The notes under the pieces: generated by a model
Databases searched by the model: none
Told to the model about the DNA's origin: nothing
What the model saw: only the letters and a program-made list of their open reading frames with translations
Position numbers and translations under genes: made by a program
In this document: in pieces, positions 1-5,734 of the stretch
How the letters are laid out: every line of letters begins with the position of its first letter
Position numbering within the stretch: position 1 is the first letter of the stretch
Assembly: GCA_027459365.1 (NCBI GenBank)
Contig: DAIDIM010000216.1
Span: 1 to 6,534 of the forward strand
DNA from: Chlamydiota bacterium
GTDB taxonomy: Bacteria > Chlamydiota > Chlamydiia > Chlamydiales > SM23-39
Direction of reading: 5' to 3'
DNA length: 6,534 nucleotides

Positions 1-48
1 TATACATCAATTTGAGAACAAATTCTATAGGAATGGAAATTAAATTTG

Positions 49-79
49 TTGTCTGCCTAGAGCTTTGCTGTTCTATAGT
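49..79 (+). promoter_or_regulatory. Weak sigma70-type promoter candidate for rplM-rpsI
   Basis: The best -10-like hexamer upstream of rplM is TATAGT at 74-79 (five of six consensus bases). A -35-like TTGTCT lies at 49-54 (four of six), but the spacer is 19 nt, longer than ideal. An alternative pair is TTGCTG at 65-70 with TACATG at 88-93 and a 17-nt spacer, with a poorer -10. From the first pair the transcript would start near 86 and carry a leader of about 89 nt that includes the hairpin at 121-154. No other gene is visible between 1 and 174. The ribosomal operon must be transcribed from somewhere here or further upstream, but these boxes are only suggestive. Confidence 0.3.
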
Positions 80-120
80 TTATGCCATACATGTTTCCAC
101 ATATTAAATAAAGTCTTTCG

Positions 121-154
121 GAAAATAGGGGAAATGGTTTATCCTTCTATTTTC
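121..154 (+). promoter_or_regulatory. Hairpin in the rplM 5' leader, possible regulatory structure
   Basis: Positions 121-131 (GAAAATAGGGG) pair with 144-154 in eleven consecutive pairs, nine Watson-Crick and two G.U (129 with 146, 130 with 145), closing a 12-nt loop at 132-143. The structure ends 11 nt before the AAAGG ribosome binding site at 166-170, and a short T-rich stretch (GTTTTA, 155-160) follows it. Placed there it could act as an attenuator-like terminator or as a binding site for autoregulation of the ribosomal protein operon. Leader RNAs in front of rplM are known in other bacteria (the L13 leader of Firmicutes), but I see no clear sequence match to them. The stem is rich in A-U pairs, so its stability is moderate. 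Confidence 0.4.
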
Positions 155-174
155 GTTTTAGATGTAAAGGTGTT

Positions 175-621
175 ATGAATCACAAGCAAAAGACTACTAT
201 ATTAACCAAGGCCCAAGCGCTTAGCTCTAGAAAATGGTTTCTATTCGACGCTGAGGGGAAAAATCTTGGCCGTTTATCATCAGAAATTGCAAAAGTATTG
301 CGCGGGAAACACCGTCCTGATTACACTCCAAACGTCGACTGCGGAGATGGCGTTGTCATTATCAATGCTGAAAAGGTCGCTGTGACTGGTATGAAAGAAG
401 CCCGCAAGATCTATAAGACTTATACTGGTTTCGTTGGTGGACAAAGAGAAGTTCCTCTTGCTACAATGAGAGCACGACATCCTGCATATATTTTGAAAAG
501 AGCAGTTGAAGGGATGATGCCGAAGACTCGCTTAGGTGGTCAACAAGTTAGAAAACTGCGCATCTTTGTAGGGCCAGAACACACTATGCAAGCGCAAAAC
601 CCAACCCCAGTTAATATTTAA
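175..621 (+). CDS. rplM: 50S ribosomal protein L13
   Basis: This encodes 148 residues, the usual size for L13, an early-assembling large-subunit protein that binds 23S rRNA. The family core is present: W21 leads into DAEGKNLGRLSSEIAKVLRGK (about 25-45, with LGRL at 31-34), then YTP (50-52), GDGVVIINAEK (57-67) and TG (71-72). YTGF follows at 83-86. The C-terminal block runs from RHPAYILKRAVEGMMPK (101-117) to the LGG and RKLRIFVGPEH stretch (120-136). The short N-terminal tail before W21 resembles the chlamydial L13 form as I recall it. ATG at 175 is preceded by AAAGG (166-170) at a 4-nt spacing. rpsI follows 11 nt after the stop, the widespread L13-S9 pairing, so the two are co-transcribed. 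No anomalies are seen. Confidence 0.97.
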   Translation: MNHKQKTTILTKAQALSSRKWFLFDAEGKNLGRLSSEIAKVLRGKHRPDYTPNVDCGDGVVIINAEKVAVTGMKEARKIYKTYTGFVGGQREVPLATMRARHPAYILKRAVEGMMPKTRLGGQQVRKLRIFVGPEHTMQAQNPTPVNI

Positions 622-632
622 GGATTCGGACA

Positions 633-1025
633 ATGAAAGAAAAAGAAAACATTGGAATTGGTAGAAGAAAAACGGCTGTATCTTCAGTGCGCTTAAGAAG
701 AGGGACTGGGATTATTGATGTAAATGGTCGCGGTTTTGAAGAATATTTTCCTCTTCAACTTCAACGCGATGTCATTTTGAATCCTTTACAAAAGTTTGGT
801 GATGTCAATAAAGTGGATCTCGTTATTCGGGTAAAAGGTGGCGGTCTTGAATCACAAGCAATTGCAACACGATTGGGGATTAGTCGAGCACTTCTAGATG
901 GAGATGAAAGCCTTCGTAGTGAACTTGGACAACTCGGATTCTTAACACGCGATTCACGTAAAAAAGAACGTAAGAAATACGGTCATAAGAAAGCGCGTAA
1001 GAGCTTCCAATTCTCTAAACGTTAA
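633..1025 (+). CDS. rpsI: 30S ribosomal protein S9
   Basis: This encodes 130 residues, the normal length for S9, a small-subunit head protein whose C-terminal tail reaches toward the P-site tRNA. The N-terminal GIGRRKTAVSSVRL motif lies at 8-21. The S9 signature region GGGLESQAIATRLGISRAL is at about 69-87. The basic tail DSRKKERKKYGHKKARKSF ends in the conserved SKR, which in other bacteria contacts the P-site tRNA anticodon stem-loop. The start ATG has AAGGA at 620-624, overlapping the rplM stop codon, with an 8-nt spacing. Ribosomes ending rplM therefore sit on the rpsI binding site, which suggests coupling. The operon ends here; the hairpin at 1035-1061 follows ten bases after the stop. 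Confidence 0.98.
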   Translation: MKEKENIGIGRRKTAVSSVRLRRGTGIIDVNGRGFEEYFPLQLQRDVILNPLQKFGDVNKVDLVIRVKGGGLESQAIATRLGISRALLDGDESLRSELGQLGFLTRDSRKKERKKYGHKKARKSFQFSKR

Positions 1026-1034
1026 TTTTGTTTC

Positions 1035-1067
1035 AATGGGTCAAAAGAAACTTGGCCCATTCTTATC
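1035..1067 (+). terminator. Rho-independent-like terminator of rplM-rpsI, in a convergent gap
   Basis: Positions 1035-1044 pair with 1052-1061 in a 10-bp stem (AATGGGTCAA with TTGGCCCATT, one G.U pair) around a 7-nt loop (1045-1051). The plus strand continues TTCTTATC, a modest T-rich tail. The convergent peptidase gene ends at 1066, so the tail overlaps its stop codon. Read from the minus strand, the same stem is followed by an A-rich sequence instead of a T tract, so it would be a poorer terminator for the peptidase transcript. A competing short stem (GTTTC 1030-1034 with GAAAC 1047-1051) is possible. Confidence 0.65.
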
Positions 1068-2592
1068 ATATCGAATAAATTGCATTGTATTTTTCTTTAA
1101 GATAGCTGAAATAGGCATCTTCGTTAAGAGGCTGTCCGGTAATTCTTTTCGCAAACTGATTAGAATCATACATTTTGCCCCATTGATAAATATTTGCTCT
1201 CATCCAAAGTCGGATAAAGTCTAGATCACCTTCAGCAACCCTCTCTTCCCACGTTGGGTATTGCTTTTTTAGAGCAGTATAGAGTTGGGCAGCGAGAAGA
1301 TTTCCGAGGGCATAGGTGGGAAAGTAGCCAAAGTCTCCAAGTGACCAGTGGATATCTTGGAGGCAACCTTGCGTGTCTGTGGGGGGTGTGATTCCGAAGA
1401 GTTCTTTCATCTTCGCATTCCAAGCATAGGGGAGGTCAGCGACTTGAAGGGTCCCTTTGATCAGCTCCTTTTCAATTTCGAATCGGAGAATGATATGTAA
1501 GCAATAGCTCACTTCATCGGCCTCTACTCGGATAAAGGATGGTGTAACTGTGTTGATCGATCGATAGAAGAGTGATAGGGGTATTTTTTTGAGTTGTTTT
1601 GGGAGAGTAGATTGAATGGTTGGATAAAAGTTTTGCCAAAAAGGGAGAGACCTGCCGATGATGGTTTCCCAAAAACGGGATTGACTTTCATGAACAGTGA
1701 GGGAAGAGGGTTGACAAAGCGGTGTTCCCCAATGTTTGACAGGAAGGCCAAGCTCATACATAGAGTGACCTGCTTCATGAAGGATGGAAAAAATATTGCT
1801 CATAAAAGAATGAGGCAAAATGCGGGTAGTGATTCGGCTATCGTGGGGATGCATCGCGATAGAGAAGGGATGCGTTGAGATATCAAGTCTTGTGTACCCC
1901 TTCTCAAGGGGTAGTTTTTTTAAAAGTGCTTTGCAAATATTGATTTGTGTTGCTTCATCAACTTTTGCATAAAGAAATTGGTTGTCAATGGGTTTTGCAT
2001 TCTGGATTTTTCGCAAGAGCTTTATGAGCTTATTTTTAAGGCCAGAGAAAATGGTTTCCACCCGATGAGTGGTCATCGCAGGTTCATAGCTTTCTAAAAG
2101 TGCATCGTAAGGGTGGTCCTCAAATCCTAAAATTTCGGTTTTTTGTCTGCTCATTGTGATGATTTTCTGAAGAAAAGGGGCAAATAATTTAAAATTGTTT
2201 TCTTTTCGAGCAGTCGCCCAGATTTGGCTTGACTCACAGGTCAGTTCGGAAAAGCTTTTCACAAAGCTTGTGGGAAGTTTTTTTTCTTTTACGTATTGAC
2301 GGGTCCAATTTTTTAATATAGCAAGAGACTCTTTCGATAGACCTTTTACCTTTGGTTTCCAAGTGGATAGAGAAACCATTTTTTCAAGCTCGTGTTTAAA
2401 TTGATTGCTCGTCTTATGGTCATGTATCATCGACGAAAGGAGAGAGATTTGATCAGTTCGTGATTGAATTGCACCTTCAGGCATATATGTTTCCTGATCC
2501 CATTGAAGAAGGTGGAGAATAGATTGTAGGGTTTGAATTTTTGCTGAGAAATTCTTCAGTTCAGTAAAGGCAACTGGTTCTTTTTTCGTCAT
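1066..2592 (-). CDS. M32-family metallocarboxypeptidase (Taq carboxypeptidase type)
   Basis: This encodes 508 residues, typical of peptidase family M32, zinc carboxypeptidases that remove C-terminal amino acids from peptides in the cytoplasm. All family motifs are visible in order: HPF (241-243), DSRITT (251-256), the zinc-binding HEAGH (272-276, with E273 as the catalytic base), HESQ (301-304, E302 as third zinc ligand), IRVEAD (354-359) and GCLQDIHW (409-416). An intact active site argues for a working enzyme. There is no signal peptide or membrane segment. The N-terminal stretch with WDQETYMPEGA (31-41) is typical and fixes the start, since only a short tail precedes it. The gene lies 27 bp after lptG on the same strand and may be the last gene of that operon, or use its own promoter at 2606-2633. 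No Shine-Dalgarno sequence precedes the ATG. The physiological substrate cannot be told from sequence; peptide recycling is an inference. Confidence 0.95.
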   Translation of the reverse strand: MTKKEPVAFTELKNFSAKIQTLQSILHLLQWDQETYMPEGAIQSRTDQISLLSSMIHDHKTSNQFKHELEKMVSLSTWKPKVKGLSKESLAILKNWTRQYVKEKKLPTSFVKSFSELTCESSQIWATARKENNFKLFAPFLQKIITMSRQKTEILGFEDHPYDALLESYEPAMTTHRVETIFSGLKNKLIKLLRKIQNAKPIDNQFLYAKVDEATQINICKALLKKLPLEKGYTRLDISTHPFSIAMHPHDSRITTRILPHSFMSNIFSILHEAGHSMYELGLPVKHWGTPLCQPSSLTVHESQSRFWETIIGRSLPFWQNFYPTIQSTLPKQLKKIPLSLFYRSINTVTPSFIRVEADEVSYCLHIILRFEIEKELIKGTLQVADLPYAWNAKMKELFGITPPTDTQGCLQDIHWSLGDFGYFPTYALGNLLAAQLYTALKKQYPTWEERVAEGDLDFIRLWMRANIYQWGKMYDSNQFAKRITGQPLNEDAYFSYLKEKYNAIYSI

Positions 2593-2605
2593 ATTTTATT
2601 TGTAT

Positions 2606-2633
2606 ATCATACCAGATTATTATGCTCTGACAA
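2606..2633 (-). promoter_or_regulatory. Promoter candidate for the M32 carboxypeptidase gene
   Basis: On the minus strand TTGTCA (2633-2628, five of six bases of TTGACA) and TATGAT (2611-2606, five of six bases of TATAAT) are separated by 16 nt. The -35 box lies in the last codons of lptG. Transcription would start near 2599, leaving about seven leader bases before the ATG at 2592 and no room for a ribosome binding site. The alternative is read-through from lptFG. Confidence 0.4.
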
Positions 2634-3660
2634 AACGGGGTATGACTACGCTCAAGCTTACCAATATTGGTCCCCAGATAGCTAAATAGCTAGGTAGTAC
2701 TTGATTTTCTCCTAAAATCATCATTCCATCTAAGATTGTTTTAAATGCGATGAATCCAAACAGTGACAGAGCAATGATAACAAACCCATTTTTCGATCTA
2801 GAAAAACGGAAGACAAATGGGGAAATGGCAAATAAGAGCAAAAAAGATATCAACGGTGCTGCAAGTGTATAGTGTAGATAACAGAGAATATTTTTCCGTT
2901 CAGAGTTTTTTAATAAGCTTCCCTTCAACATCATGGAGAGTGGGCGGCTTTCAAGTGGGATAAAATTCTCGAGGCGGATATTTGGATCAATCGCAATTTG
3001 AGGAAAGGAAATTTCAGAAAAGCTTTCGGTTTTTTCAAGTTTGCCTGTTGTTTTTCTTTGGAAATGATCAACAAACAACCCCTTCGTTGGATTTAACTTA
3101 AGATACTTCATATACCAGAAATCTTGATTGTTTTTTAGCCAATAAACGTCAAAAAGCTGATCATTTTCAAAGCTTTGATAAACGAGTTCTGATTTGTCCT
3201 GTAGGGCGATGTTGTAAAGGTGAGGACTATTTTTCCTTTTGTGTTTTGCATGTTTTGTTCGGAAAGCTAAAGCGACCCTTTGGGTAGAGGGCGCAAGCAA
3301 TTCCTGGTGAAGATATGAGGCCAAAACAAGGAGGGTCGCAAAAACGAAAAATGGAGTGAGAAGTTTTTTTTGCGATAAACCTGCCATTTGAAGGGCGATC
3401 AGTTCATTATGTCGAGTCAGATCGAGAAAGACTTTCAGGAACGCTAAAAGAAAAGTGAGGGGGAAAAAGAATGCATGGAGATTGGAAAATGTAAATACGT
3501 AGTATTTTGCAACTTCAAAAAAATTCAAACTACCATGTGAAAAAAACCGGACCCCGTTCATAGATAAATCTACAACTGTGTAGAGAATGAAGATCAAGAA
3601 AAACAAGAAGAAAAAAGTCTTAGCAAGTGACTTCAATAAATAAAGATTCCAGATTTTCAT
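2620..3660 (-). CDS. lptG: LptF/LptG-family LPS export permease, LptG-like
   Basis: This encodes 346 residues of the YjgP/YjgQ permease family. With a partner permease and the LptB ATPase such proteins extract lipopolysaccharide from the inner membrane and pass it to the LptC-LptA bridge. Three N-terminal membrane helices (about 12-32, 58-82, 100-118) are followed by a periplasmic domain (about 119-255) and three C-terminal helices (about 258-283, 290-312, 323-342). The cytoplasmic coupling segment with RHNELIALQMAGLS (83-96) lies between helices 2 and 3. An in-frame ATG at 3693 would add 11 residues. I chose the one at 3660 because it overlaps the lptF stop as ATGA, has AAGGA at 3669-3673 with 8-nt spacing, and gives the usual MKI...YLLK start. 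The LptG label follows from its place after lptF and from the FFPL and NEL...QMAG resemblance; the paralogue call is less sure than the family. Confidence 0.85.
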   Translation of the reverse strand: MKIWNLYLLKSLAKTFFFLFFLIFILYTVVDLSMNGVRFFSHGSLNFFEVAKYYVFTFSNLHAFFFPLTFLLAFLKVFLDLTRHNELIALQMAGLSQKKLLTPFFVFATLLVLASYLHQELLAPSTQRVALAFRTKHAKHKRKNSPHLYNIALQDKSELVYQSFENDQLFDVYWLKNNQDFWYMKYLKLNPTKGLFVDHFQRKTTGKLEKTESFSEISFPQIAIDPNIRLENFIPLESRPLSMMLKGSLLKNSERKNILCYLHYTLAAPLISFLLLFAISPFVFRFSRSKNGFVIIALSLFGFIAFKTILDGMMILGENQVLPSYLAIWGPILVSLSVVIPRFVRA

Positions 3661-4697
3661 CGATTGAATCCTTTTTGAATGGAGGCTCCCCAAAAAATGG
3701 GGTGAGGGAGAAAGAAGATTAAAAAGGCAAGAATTGGATTTTTCACCTCTTTACCTAGCAAATAACAGAGCATAAAGGCAATGCTTAGACTTGAGGCAAT
3801 CATAAGATTTTTTTTTGACAAATTTCTCCCTTGTTCTATTCCGTAATAACATCCGAGGATTGAAAAACTAAATACTGCAATAGAAAGAGAAATTCTCCTC
3901 AAAATTTCGTTCATTGCTTTTTTCTTGTCATGGAGTCGAAGCATGGGAAATTCAAGCGATGAGGTTTCAAGGTTTGGTCGATTCTTCTTGATCTTCGATG
4001 AAAGGGTCGACGCATCTGTCGACATCCAAGATTGGTTTTCTAAAATTAATGGATCATATCCATTTTCCGATTCCAAATGGGTAATTCCAGCGACATCTTT
4101 TCCTATTAACTCTGAATGAGAGATCGTAAATTTCCGCGCATTTAACAATGAAAGGCGATTGTTACTTTGATTGTGCGTTATTAGGAAAAGATCTTTTGCA
4201 CAATTGACATCATCTGCTTTCATTTGAATGAAACTTTTTTTCATTCTTACGAGATTTTGTCTTTGGAGAAGAAGGAGAGGATTTGTCGATGTTTCGTTAT
4301 AGATCAGCTCTTTGGATGATCTGCGGCAGCTTGGAGCAAGATTTCCACAAATCACAAAATTACAAATCGATAAAAGGAGGGATAAAAGGAGGATCGGAGC
4401 GATGATGGTGCTAAGACGAACTCCTGATGCCCGAAGCGCTGTGAGCTCCTGCGATTTGCTCATATTCTGAAAGAGAAGCAAAGAGGCAATGAATGCGGAA
4501 ATGGGGATTGCCAAGGGCAATATCAGGGGAATTTGAAAGGTTACAAAAAGCCATGTTTTAGCAAAATTGCTACTCAGCGCTGCGAACCGGGCAATTTCTT
4601 TAAAGCGTGCAACCAATAGAATCACAACAAAGGAGCAAACGCAAAGTGTAAAAATGCGTAGGAAGCCAGAAAGTAAATATCGCCACAAAATAGGCAT
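3657..4697 (-). CDS. lptF: LptF/LptG-family LPS export permease, LptF-like
   Basis: This encodes 346 residues, the first permease of the pair, expected to form the membrane heterodimer of the LPS exporter with the product of the next gene. Helices lie at about 12-32, 52-76 and 96-118, then a periplasmic domain (about 119-262), then helices at about 268-288, 297-315 and 321-341. The coupling segment SQELTALRASGV (82-93) follows helix 2. A stretch beginning NPLLLLQ (139-145) and running to DLFLI (169-173) resembles the NP...VFI...DVFL part of LptF, which is why I call it LptF rather than LptG. The start MPILWRYLL fits the family and cannot be moved far upstream, because tilS begins 22 bp away in the other direction. 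No Shine-Dalgarno sequence is present. The third helix contains a tandem four-codon duplication (residues 103-110). The stop overlaps the lptG start (ATGA). Confidence 0.85.
   Translation of the reverse strand: MPILWRYLLSGFLRIFTLCVCSFVVILLVARFKEIARFAALSSNFAKTWLFVTFQIPLILPLAIPISAFIASLLLFQNMSKSQELTALRASGVRLSTIIAPILLLSLLLSICNFVICGNLAPSCRRSSKELIYNETSTNPLLLLQRQNLVRMKKSFIQMKADDVNCAKDLFLITHNQSNNRLSLLNARKFTISHSELIGKDVAGITHLESENGYDPLILENQSWMSTDASTLSSKIKKNRPNLETSSLEFPMLRLHDKKKAMNEILRRISLSIAVFSFSILGCYYGIEQGRNLSKKNLMIASSLSIAFMLCYLLGKEVKNPILAFLIFFLPHPIFWGASIQKGFNR
3669..3673 (-). promoter_or_regulatory. Ribosome binding site deciding the lptG start
   Basis: AAGGA on the minus strand lies 8 nt before the ATG at 3660 and inside the end of lptF. 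It supports the 3660 start over the in-frame ATG at 3693, and it fits coupled translation across the ATGA overlap. Confidence 0.7.
4369..4392. repeat. Perfect 12-bp tandem duplication inside lptF
   Basis: GATAAAAGGAGG occurs twice head to tail (4369-4380 and 4381-4392) with no mismatch. Read in the lptF frame it encodes LLLS twice (residues 103-106 and 107-110) within the third membrane helix. The unit is four codons, so gain or loss of one copy would keep the reading frame and change the helix by about one turn. Confidence 0.9.
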
Positions 4698-4711
4698 ACT
4701 TCAGTTATACT
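4682..4711 (+). promoter_or_regulatory. Possible tilS promoter in the 22-bp divergent gap
   Basis: TATACT at 4706-4711 matches five of six -10 bases. The best -35-like hexamer is GCCACA (4682-4687, only the ACA half fits) at an 18-nt spacing. Transcription would begin near 4718, two bases before the tilS ATG at 4720. The -10 sequence is shared with the promoter candidate of lptF on the other strand. Confidence 0.3.
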
Positions 4712-4733
4712 TTATACGTATGAAAAGAGTAAA
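4704..4733 (-). promoter_or_regulatory. Possible lptF promoter overlapping the tilS start
   Basis: On the minus strand TTTACT (4733-4728, four of six -35 bases) and TATAAC (4709-4704, five of six -10 bases) are 18 nt apart. Transcription would start at about 4697, which is the first base of the lptF ATG. The -35 box lies within the first codons of tilS. A second -10-like TATAAA (4716-4711) has no convincing -35 partner. Confidence 0.35.
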
Positions 4734-5634
4734 AGAGTTTCTAGACGTAAATTGGGATCAGAAAAGCCCCCTACTTCTCGGGTATTCTGGAGGGCCTGAT
4801 TCAAAATCCCTTCTCTATTCTCTTTTGGATGCGGGATGTTCCTCTCTTCATATTGCCCATGTCGATCATGGCTGGAGAGACGAAAGTGCAAGGGAGGAAG
4901 AATTGATCCGAAAAGAGATCGAAGGCCTTGGTTTGCCCTATTTTACGACCAGGCTTTCATCTGTTGCAAAAGAGGTGGTGGCTAGAGATGCACGGCTCCA
5001 TTTTTTCCGCTCTCTTTTTAAAAAAACAATGTATCAAGCACTGATTTTAGCCCATCAAGCAGATGATCTTGCTGAGACCATTTTAAAGCGGATTTTTGAG
5101 GGGACCCATCTCCCATTTATTGGAGGAATGACTCCGATCTCTCAATTCGAAGAAATCGAAATTTGGCGCCCTTTATTAAAAATTCCTAAAAGCAAATTGG
5201 TCCCCTACCTCGAGTCAAAACAGTTAAAACCTTTTTTTGATCCCACGAATCAAAATCCTATCTATTTGCGCTCCAGAATGCGGATGGAGACGATCCCAAT
5301 TCTCAATAAGAGTTTTGGCAAGAATATTTGTGAAAACGTATGTGTACTCGCTGAAAGGGCAGCTGAATTAAAGGAATACCTCGATAAGAGAGTAGCAGGA
5401 GCAAGAGTCGAAAATGGGACCCTATTCTTAAGGGGACTTGAAAGAATTGAACAGCGCCATCTTCTACAAAAAGTGGCTAGGGACGAAAAAATTTTTCTCA
5501 CACGCGTCGTGATTGAGCAGCTGTTGGATTGGGTAGATGATGCTAAATTTAGAAAAATCTTTATTCAAGGAAAATGGATTTTTTCAGGAAAAGGTAAGAT
5601 AATTATTGAAGGTAAGTCACTTACGCAAAATTAG
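4720..5634 (+). CDS. tilS: tRNA(Ile)-lysidine synthase
   Basis: This encodes 304 residues. TilS ligates lysine to C34 of the CAU-anticodon tRNA-Ile with ATP, turning it from a methionine into an isoleucine tRNA that reads AUA; it acts in the cytoplasm and is usually essential. The N-terminal PP-loop SGGPDS lies at 23-28. It is followed by HVDHGWR (47-53), ARDARLHFF (88-96), AHQADDLAETILKRIFEGT (111-129), RPLL (150-153) and the DPTNQNPIYLRSRMR stretch (174-188), all in the expected TilS order. About 110 residues follow, enough for the central linker domain but not the C-terminal domain of long forms such as the E. coli enzyme (about 430 residues), so this is a short form. The frame is open back to 4567, but the ATG at 4720 leaves the normal 20 or so residues before the P-loop and avoids overlap with lptF. 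No Shine-Dalgarno sequence is visible. Confidence 0.95.
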   Translation: MKRVKEFLDVNWDQKSPLLLGYSGGPDSKSLLYSLLDAGCSSLHIAHVDHGWRDESAREEELIRKEIEGLGLPYFTTRLSSVAKEVVARDARLHFFRSLFKKTMYQALILAHQADDLAETILKRIFEGTHLPFIGGMTPISQFEEIEIWRPLLKIPKSKLVPYLESKQLKPFFDPTNQNPIYLRSRMRMETIPILNKSFGKNICENVCVLAERAAELKEYLDKRVAGARVENGTLFLRGLERIEQRHLLQKVARDEKIFLTRVVIEQLLDWVDDAKFRKIFIQGKWIFSGKGKIIIEGKSLTQN

Positions 5635-5683
5635 GACAAAATAACCCTTTTCTGATATGAGACGATTATAGGGGTGTCTCCGC

Positions 5684-5712
5684 TTGCATTTAACAGGTAA
5701 AGATGCTTTAAT
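5684..5712 (+). promoter_or_regulatory. Promoter candidate for ftsH
   Basis: TTGCAT (5684-5689) and TTTAAT (5707-5712, five of six -10 bases) are separated by 17 nt. The predicted start near 5719 gives a leader of about 16 nt that contains AGAGG at 5726-5730, four bases before the ATG. The -35 matches consensus only in its first three bases. Because the 100-bp gap holds no strong terminator, read-through from tilS is also possible. Confidence 0.4.
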
Positions 5713-5734
5713 TACTAATCATTTTAGAGGTTAA

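Noticed and set aside
17..50. Inverted repeat AACAAATT (17-24) and AATTTGTT (43-50), with TTCTATAG repeated at 23-30 and 71-78
   Set aside because: The arms are A+T-rich and only 8 bp with an 18-nt spacing and no T tract, so this is weak as a terminator or operator. Short repeats of this kind are expected by chance in such sequence.
1036..1224. Open frame of 62 codons on the plus strand after rpsI
   Set aside because: It starts inside the terminator hairpin, runs antisense to the well-supported M32 gene and resembles no protein family I know.
1594..1878. Open frame of 94 codons on the plus strand
   Set aside because: It lies wholly antisense to the conserved middle of the M32 gene, including the HEXXH region, so it is a shadow of that gene.
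3925..4119. Open frame of 64 codons on the plus strand within lptF, including two GTCGAC palindromes (about 4006-4023)
   Set aside because: It is antisense to the periplasmic domain of lptF. The two palindromes fall in ordinary codons and show no further symmetry.
4371..4392. Strong Shine-Dalgarno-like AAAGGAGG twice on the plus strand
   Set aside because: No start codon followed by a plausible frame lies at the right distance on the plus strand; it is the complement of the LLLS codons of lptF.
4567..4719. Upstream in-frame extension of tilS by 51 codons
   Set aside because: It would overlap the start of lptF and adds a basic stretch not found in TilS. The ATG at 4720 gives the normal distance to the PP-loop.
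5659..5680. Inverted repeat GAGAC and GTCTC between tilS and ftsH
   Set aside because: The stem is 5 bp (6 with a G.U pair) with a 10-nt loop and no T tract, too weak to call a terminator or operator.
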